9,725 nt of DNA. Origin: Sulfurospirillum sp. UBA1314 (GTDB lineage: Bacteria; Campylobacterota; Campylobacteria; Campylobacterales; Sulfurospirillaceae). The stretch's first letter is position 1. Every line of letters starts with the position of its first letter. The notes below the pieces were generated by a model that was not told where the DNA came from, did not search any database, and worked only from the letters and a program-made list of their open reading frames with translations. Position numbers and translations under genes: made by a program. The DNA lies in contig DBTO01000239.1 of assembly GCA_002307095.1 (NCBI GenBank), positions 1 to 9,725 of the forward strand, in the 5' to 3' direction. Positions 5,356 to 9,725 of the stretch are shown piece after piece.

Positions 5356-7047
5356 ATGAAAATTTCGACCCGCATTTTGGTTGCACTGGTACTCTCTCTC
5401 CTACTTTTAGGAGGATGTATTATTGGTATTTCATACTCAAATACCAATAAAAATACAGAAATGTTTATTAGTGAATATAAAAAAAATTCTTATAACTTTT
5501 ATGAAAATGAACTAAAAACAATTATGGAAATGGCGCAACAAATTGCTATGAGTGTTTACAAAGAAGAAAAAGCCCAGGGTACACCTGAAGCACAAATTAA
5601 AGAAGCTATTGCAGCACGCTTTGATGAATTGCGTTTTTTTGATGATAAAAGTGGTTATATTTTTATCTACGAGGAAGATGGCACTACGGTACTCCTTCCA
5701 ATCAATAAATCTTTACATGGAAAGAATCGTATGGATGTAAAAGATAGCAATGGTATTTTTCTTATCAAAGAGATGATTGATATGGCTAAAAAAGGTGGAG
5801 GGCTTGTAAAATATTTTTATCCAAAAGTAAAAGATGGTCAGCCTTTCGAGAAATTTTCGTATGCAATACCTTTTACACCTTATAAATGGATGATGGGAGC
5901 TGGTATTTATGTTGATAATGTTGAAGTAGAAGTAAATAAACTTCGAACGCAAATTAGCAATAATACTGCTTCTCAAATACGCTCCTTTCTACTGATTTCC
6001 ATGTTACTTATTATTATTAGTATTGCTGCAACAATGTATCTTATTAAACGAAATATTTCAAATCCATTGAATGCATTGATTTCCAGAGCAGACAATCTCT
6101 CCAGTGGCGATGGTGATCTCACTCGTAAACTTGAAGTGGTAGGGAATGATGAAATTGCAGAGGCGAGTACTAGCATCAATCGTTTTATAGAAAAAGTACG
6201 TATCTTAATCAGCGAGGCTAAAAACCTTTCTAATGAGAATTCTTCTATTTCGCATGAACTTTCATCAACTTCACTTGGGGTAGGAAAAGCTGTTGAGACC
6301 TCCATGAAAATTGTAAGTAATACAACCGATAAAGCAAACACCCTTAAAGATGAAATGCACATAGGTATGGATGAAGCCAAAATAGGAAAAGAAGAGTTAC
6401 TTAAAGCGAATCACTATCTTAATGAAGCAAACAGTGCCATACTTGAGCTCACCAAAGAGATTCAAAACAGTGCTGCTACAGAAATAGAGCTTGCAGGAAA
6501 AATTCAACAACTTAGCCATGATGCGGAACAGGTCAAAGAGGTATTAGTCGTCATTGGAGATATTGCAGATCAAACCAATTTACTAGCACTCAATGCTGCG
6601 ATTGAAGCCGCAAGGGCAGGTGAACATGGACGTGGTTTTGCCGTGGTTGCCGATGAAGTGAGAAAATTAGCAGAACGTACACAAAAGAGTCTTCAAGAGA
6701 TCAATGCTACGATTAATGTCATTGTTCAATCTATTATAGATAGCAGTGATCAAATGACATCCAACTCCAAAAAAGTGGAATCGCTTGCAACCACAGCGAG
6801 CGATGTTGAAGCAAAGATCAATAATATGTTCACCGTCATGGAAAATGCCACAAAAGTTTCAGACAAAACGGCAGAAAATTACCTTAAAACAGGTACGGAT
6901 ATTGCATCAATGATCAATGATGTTGCACAAATTAATGACATCTCAAGCCAAAATGCCAGAAGTGTGGAAGAGATAGCAGGAGCAGCAGAACATCTGAGTC
7001 GTATGACCGAAACACTCAATCTTAAACTCTCTGAGTTTAGAACATGA
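5356..7047 (+). CDS. Methyl-accepting chemotaxis protein with sCache_2 sensor (intact)
   Basis: A 563-residue inner-membrane chemoreceptor. TM1 lies at about 7-29. A single Cache domain fills about 35-190 with the sCache_2 landmarks DDKSGYIFIYEEDG (96-109), SLHGKN (119-124), VKDSNG (128-133) and PYKWMMGAGIYVDNVE (175-190). TM2 is at about 210-230, HAMP at about 231-285, then the signalling domain, with the CheA/CheW-binding tip DIADQTNLLALNAAIEAAR (402-420) and GEHGRGFAVVADEVRKLAER after it. The C-terminus ends SEFRT with no CheR/CheB docking peptide. AAAGGAA (5343-5349) precedes the start by 6 nt. It is a tandem paralogue of the broken MCP upstream: the shell is nearly identical but the sensor has diverged, so it probably sees a different ligand. 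Members of this sensor family often bind small carboxylates; the ligand here cannot be read from sequence. A terminator follows at 7063-7090. Confidence 0.95.
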   Translation: MKISTRILVALVLSLLLLGGCIIGISYSNTNKNTEMFISEYKKNSYNFYENELKTIMEMAQQIAMSVYKEEKAQGTPEAQIKEAIAARFDELRFFDDKSGYIFIYEEDGTTVLLPINKSLHGKNRMDVKDSNGIFLIKEMIDMAKKGGGLVKYFYPKVKDGQPFEKFSYAIPFTPYKWMMGAGIYVDNVEVEVNKLRTQISNNTASQIRSFLLISMLLIIISIAATMYLIKRNISNPLNALISRADNLSSGDGDLTRKLEVVGNDEIAEASTSINRFIEKVRILISEAKNLSNENSSISHELSSTSLGVGKAVETSMKIVSNTTDKANTLKDEMHIGMDEAKIGKEELLKANHYLNEANSAILELTKEIQNSAATEIELAGKIQQLSHDAEQVKEVLVVIGDIADQTNLLALNAAIEAARAGEHGRGFAVVADEVRKLAERTQKSLQEINATINVIVQSIIDSSDQMTSNSKKVESLATTASDVEAKINNMFTVMENATKVSDKTAENYLKTGTDIASMINDVAQINDISSQNARSVEEIAGAAEHLSRMTETLNLKLSEFRT

Positions 7048-7062
7048 TGCGTTAACGTGTTT

Positions 7063-7090
7063 AAAGAGACTATAACAAAATAGTCTCTTT
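7063..7090 (+). terminator. Intrinsic terminator after the intact MCP
   Basis: AAAGAGACTAT (7063-7073) pairs perfectly with ATAGTCTCTTT (7080-7090) around a 6-nt loop, 15 nt after the MCP stop. The following GTCTTGTTTG is moderately T-rich. This separates the MCP from the GGDEF-EAL gene, which should therefore have its own promoter. Confidence 0.7.
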
Positions 7091-7111
7091 GTCTTGTTTG
7101 TAACGCCTTTA

Positions 7112-7167
7112 CAACACTTGATTGGTATCATTTCCATAAATATTAATCATGATCTATCAACACTTGA
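7112..7167 (+). repeat. 10-bp direct repeat upstream of the GGDEF-EAL gene
   Basis: CAACACTTGA occurs at 7112-7121 and again at 7158-7167, 46 bp apart start to start. The second copy overlaps a TTGACA at 7164-7169, but no matching -10 box lies at the right distance. It could be a pair of regulator sites or a chance repeat in AT-rich DNA. Confidence 0.3.
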
Positions 7168-7184
7168 CAATACAATATCAAAAC

Positions 7185-7222
7185 CAACATGAAGATTTTA
7201 TACATCTTGTTTTTTCATGTTG
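7185..7222 (+). promoter_or_regulatory. Hairpin in the leader of the GGDEF-EAL gene
   Basis: CAACATGAA (7185-7193) pairs perfectly with TTCATGTTG (7214-7222). Inside it AAGAT (7192-7196) can pair with ATCTT (7204-7208), just before a run of six T (7210-7215). The inner and outer pairings compete for two bases at the base of the inner stem. It does not match a c-di-GMP riboswitch that I know, and its function is uncertain. Confidence 0.3.
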
Positions 7223-7296
7223 TGTGGTCCAATTGAGATATGAATATTACAAAGAGTGATATGAAAAGATAGTGGTTTTTTTATGAGAGGATGATC

Positions 7297-9570
7297 ATGG
7301 CAAAGATACAACAAAATATTTGGTTTATTTTTTATGTATTTGCACTCTTTTTTCTTATTCTATTCGCTACGTTATCGTACATAAACTGGAAAACGATTTA
7401 TAAAGACTATGTCATCACACAAGAGAACAAGGTCAGGCTGATTGCTGATTCCACCCGTTCTTTATTTAAAACACAAGAGACGATTTTGAACATCGTAGGA
7501 GCCCATGTTTTAGAAGACAACAACCATCAAACCAATCCAGATGCCATAATGACCCTCAACACGACGCTTTTAGATAACCCTTCCATAGACGCTATTGCTC
7601 TTGTGAAAACTGATGGTACCATGACATCCGTCAGTGGTGGCTATGATGTCACAAAATTTCCTAACCTGCTAGAACAAGAGAGCAGCAGAGACTCTTTTTT
7701 AGCAACGCTTAAAAGTCATAAAATGGTGTTTGGGCGTACCTACTATTTTAAACCCATTGAACAATGGATAGTCCCTATACGAAAAGCCATTAGAGATAAA
7801 AATGGTCGTATTGTTACGATTATAACAGCAGCACTGAGAGTCAAAGATTCATTTGGAAGTTTCGGGATGAATGCAGATCAATCCCATCGCCATAGCATTT
7901 CGATTGTTCGAGATGAAGATTTTTACTTTCAATACCTCTCCGATGATGAAATCGACAATACGTTAGCCTACTCAACCCCCATAAAACCCAACGAAAGAGA
8001 AGCGATTCAAGAAGCCATAACACTGACGCATCACATTACAATGGATGAGTTTCGAGAACATGAATATTTGATCTCGTTTATCAACACCGATTTAAAAGGC
8101 AAGCGTTACCTGACCTCTCTCACATATGACAAAACCTACAAGCTTTGGATAAGCGTGCGCATTCCTTTAAACATTGTCCTGCAAGATTTCTTACAAAAGT
8201 TTGCTATCTACTTTGCTATCTTTGTTTTTATCAATGCTATCTTCTTTTTGCTCTTTAAAACCATTGCCAAAGCAGATGCAAAACGCAATGCTGATCTCAT
8301 CTTCCAAGCAACGCATGATCAACTGACAAACCTTTTCAACCGAAGTTACCTTCAAAAAAATATTAGCGATTGGCTCTTTGAAGGAGCACCTCCTTTTAGT
8401 ATCCTTTATATCGATTTAGACCATTTTAAAAATATCAATGACAATTTTGGACACCAATATGGAGATTATCTTTTAGTGGAACTTGCCAAAAGGATCAAAG
8501 CTGTCACACCGAAAAATGCAACCATTCTGAGGCATGGTGGTGATGAGTTTGCTATTGTGACTAATATTACTAAAGATGAGACGCTTTTAGCCCTTGCTCA
8601 TACGCTGATCGATACGATCTCCAAACCTTATCACTTCCATCAATTGACACTCATTGTCGGAGCCAGTATAGGCATCTCAAAATTCCCAGATCATGGCAAC
8701 TCTCTTGACATCCTTTTGCGTGCAGCTGACATTGCTATGTATGAATCTAAAAAGATTCAAAACCATGCTCAAATTTTTCAAGACAGCCTGCAAGATGAGT
8801 ATCTCAAACATGTCAAAATCGAGCATGAACTCCGAAAAGCGATAGAACATCATGAGCTGTTTGTCGTCTACCAGCCTCAGATAGATCATACGGGATCTAT
8901 TCATGGTGTCGAAGCTTTAGCGAGGTGGAAAAGCGCTACGCTAGGCATTGTGCCACCCGATCAATTTATACCTGTGGCAGAAGCTTCTGGACAAATGGTC
9001 AAAATAGGCTATTTTATTCTTTCACGCACACTCCAAGAGATCCAAGAGATTCAAACAACATTGGGTATAACGTTTCAAACGTCCATTAATATCTCGGTAC
9101 GTCAATTTATGGAAGAGGACTTTTTAGAGCAGTTCTTAAACGCCATTCACGATATTGGGATGAACAAAGATTTGATTACAATTGAAATTACTGAAAATCT
9201 TTTTATTGAAGATGTTGACTATATTCTCCCACTTTTGCATAACATACAACAATGTGGCATTCAAATTTCGATGGATGATTTTGGAACAGGGTACTCTTCG
9301 CTCAATATGTTACGAAAATTGCCTATTGATGAGCTAAAAATTGATAAAAGTTTTATCGATACGATTGTCGAAGATAAAACCGCTCAAAAAATGGTGCAAA
9401 ATATTATTGCGATTGGGAAAAATTTCAATATGAGTGTGCTCGCAGAAGGCGTTGAAACGAACGAACAAATAGCCTTACTCACCTCTTTTGGGTGCGATAG
9501 ATTTCAAGGATATTACTTTGCAAAGCCATTGCCCAAAGACGATCTGATCACTTTTTTTCAAAAACGCTAA
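7297..9570 (+). CDS. Membrane Cache-GGDEF-EAL protein (c-di-GMP cyclase/phosphodiesterase)
   Basis: I choose the ATG at 7297 (757 residues) over the one at 7291 because GAGAGG (7285-7290) lies 6 nt before it but directly abuts the earlier ATG. Numbered from the 7291 start, TM1 is at about 10-30, a periplasmic Cache-like sensor at about 35-300 and TM2 at about 303-325. The GGDEF domain follows (DLDHFKNINDNFGHQYGD from 375; RHGGDEF at 414-420), then EAL (EALARW 541-546, N600, E632, MDDFGTGYSS 661-670, K683, AEGVET 718-723, Q739). Both active sites look intact, so it may make and break c-di-GMP. The RxxD inhibitory site is absent: PKNA stands at that place. The gene follows a terminator and probably has its own promoter. 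The sensed signal and the dominant activity cannot be told from sequence. Confidence 0.95.
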   Translation: MAKIQQNIWFIFYVFALFFLILFATLSYINWKTIYKDYVITQENKVRLIADSTRSLFKTQETILNIVGAHVLEDNNHQTNPDAIMTLNTTLLDNPSIDAIALVKTDGTMTSVSGGYDVTKFPNLLEQESSRDSFLATLKSHKMVFGRTYYFKPIEQWIVPIRKAIRDKNGRIVTIITAALRVKDSFGSFGMNADQSHRHSISIVRDEDFYFQYLSDDEIDNTLAYSTPIKPNEREAIQEAITLTHHITMDEFREHEYLISFINTDLKGKRYLTSLTYDKTYKLWISVRIPLNIVLQDFLQKFAIYFAIFVFINAIFFLLFKTIAKADAKRNADLIFQATHDQLTNLFNRSYLQKNISDWLFEGAPPFSILYIDLDHFKNINDNFGHQYGDYLLVELAKRIKAVTPKNATILRHGGDEFAIVTNITKDETLLALAHTLIDTISKPYHFHQLTLIVGASIGISKFPDHGNSLDILLRAADIAMYESKKIQNHAQIFQDSLQDEYLKHVKIEHELRKAIEHHELFVVYQPQIDHTGSIHGVEALARWKSATLGIVPPDQFIPVAEASGQMVKIGYFILSRTLQEIQEIQTTLGITFQTSINISVRQFMEEDFLEQFLNAIHDIGMNKDLITIEITENLFIEDVDYILPLLHNIQQCGIQISMDDFGTGYSSLNMLRKLPIDELKIDKSFIDTIVEDKTAQKMVQNIIAIGKNFNMSVLAEGVETNEQIALLTSFGCDRFQGYYFAKPLPKDDLITFFQKR

Positions 9571-9609
9571 GCGACGCCTGTCTAAATATTTTGGATTGCT
9601 TTTGGTTTG

Positions 9610-9642
9610 CATGCTTTATATGTAAGCGTGTCTCTCCTCTTT
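9610..9642 (+). terminator. Candidate terminator after the GGDEF-EAL gene
   Basis: CATGCTT (9610-9616) pairs with AAGCGTG (9624-9630), with one G-T pair and a 7-nt loop. A pyrimidine-rich tail TCTCTCCTCTTT follows. The stem is short, so this is a modest candidate. CGTGT can also pair with ACACG near 9645-9650 as an alternative fold. Confidence 0.35.
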
Positions 9643-9692
9643 AACACGTGTGATGCAATGGAGACTTTATTCACACTAAAGCATATCTTGGT

Positions 9693-9698
9693 TAGAAT
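9693..9698 (+). promoter_or_regulatory. Promoter-like -10 box at the right edge
   Basis: TAGAAT is preceded by TTGG and followed by ATTCTCC, a style common for Campylobacterota promoters. It would start a transcript about 20-25 nt before the window end, where a G6 run (9713-9718) lies. No gene for it is visible inside the window. Confidence 0.35.
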
Positions 9699-9725
9699 AA
9701 TTCTCCTTTTGCGGGGGGTATGTGA

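Noticed and set aside
9711..9725. GCGGGGGG at the right edge as the start of a tRNA or other RNA gene, or a phase-variable G tract
   Set aside because: Too little sequence to fold, no match to a tRNA D-arm visible, and six G is short for phase variation.

Overview
The window is AT-rich and holds a cluster of signal-transduction genes: chemoreceptors (methyl-accepting chemotaxis proteins, MCPs), cyclic-di-GMP enzymes and one AraC-family regulator. There is no transposase, integrase, CRISPR array or recognisable RNA gene. The low GC, A-rich Shine-Dalgarno sites, -10 boxes without good -35 boxes, and many MCPs lacking a CheR-docking tail suggest a motile member of Campylobacterota, perhaps Sulfurospirillum-like. 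That assignment is an inference from style, not from a marker gene.

Layout. (1) Positions 1-1599, minus strand: a two-gene unit made of an HD-GYP phosphodiesterase with a degenerate C-terminal GGDEF-like domain, followed 23 bp later by a 4HB-type MCP that runs off the left edge. (2) 1600-2092: a divergent intergenic region. (3) 2093-3034, plus strand: an AraC-family regulator. (4) 3124-3375: a badly decayed fragment of an MCP signalling domain. (5) 3418-5105: an sCache_2-type MCP broken by one frameshift near 4003-4010. (6) 5356-7047: an intact close paralogue of that MCP. (7) 7297-9570: a membrane Cache-GGDEF-EAL protein with both catalytic motifs intact. (8) 9571-9725: a terminator candidate and a promoter-like sequence for whatever follows.

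The most notable signal is a 38-bp imperfect inverted repeat (33/38 identical) bracketing araC, at 1791-1828 and 3027-3064. Read outward, each copy has the same order of elements: ATAGCGC, ATTCCGA, then TTGCATATAAAA, which contains a -10-like TATAAA. One copy points at the HD-GYP/MCP unit and the other at the sCache MCP cluster. This suggests that AraC controls two outward-facing transcription units through one duplicated operator-promoter module, tying taxis receptors to c-di-GMP turnover.

The two sCache MCPs share a nearly identical shell (TM1, HAMP, signalling tip, C-terminus) around clearly diverged ligand-binding domains. They also carry short tracts of unusually high DNA identity, as gene conversion would leave. 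With the older MCP fragment upstream, the locus looks like a place where chemoreceptors are duplicated, diversified and lost.
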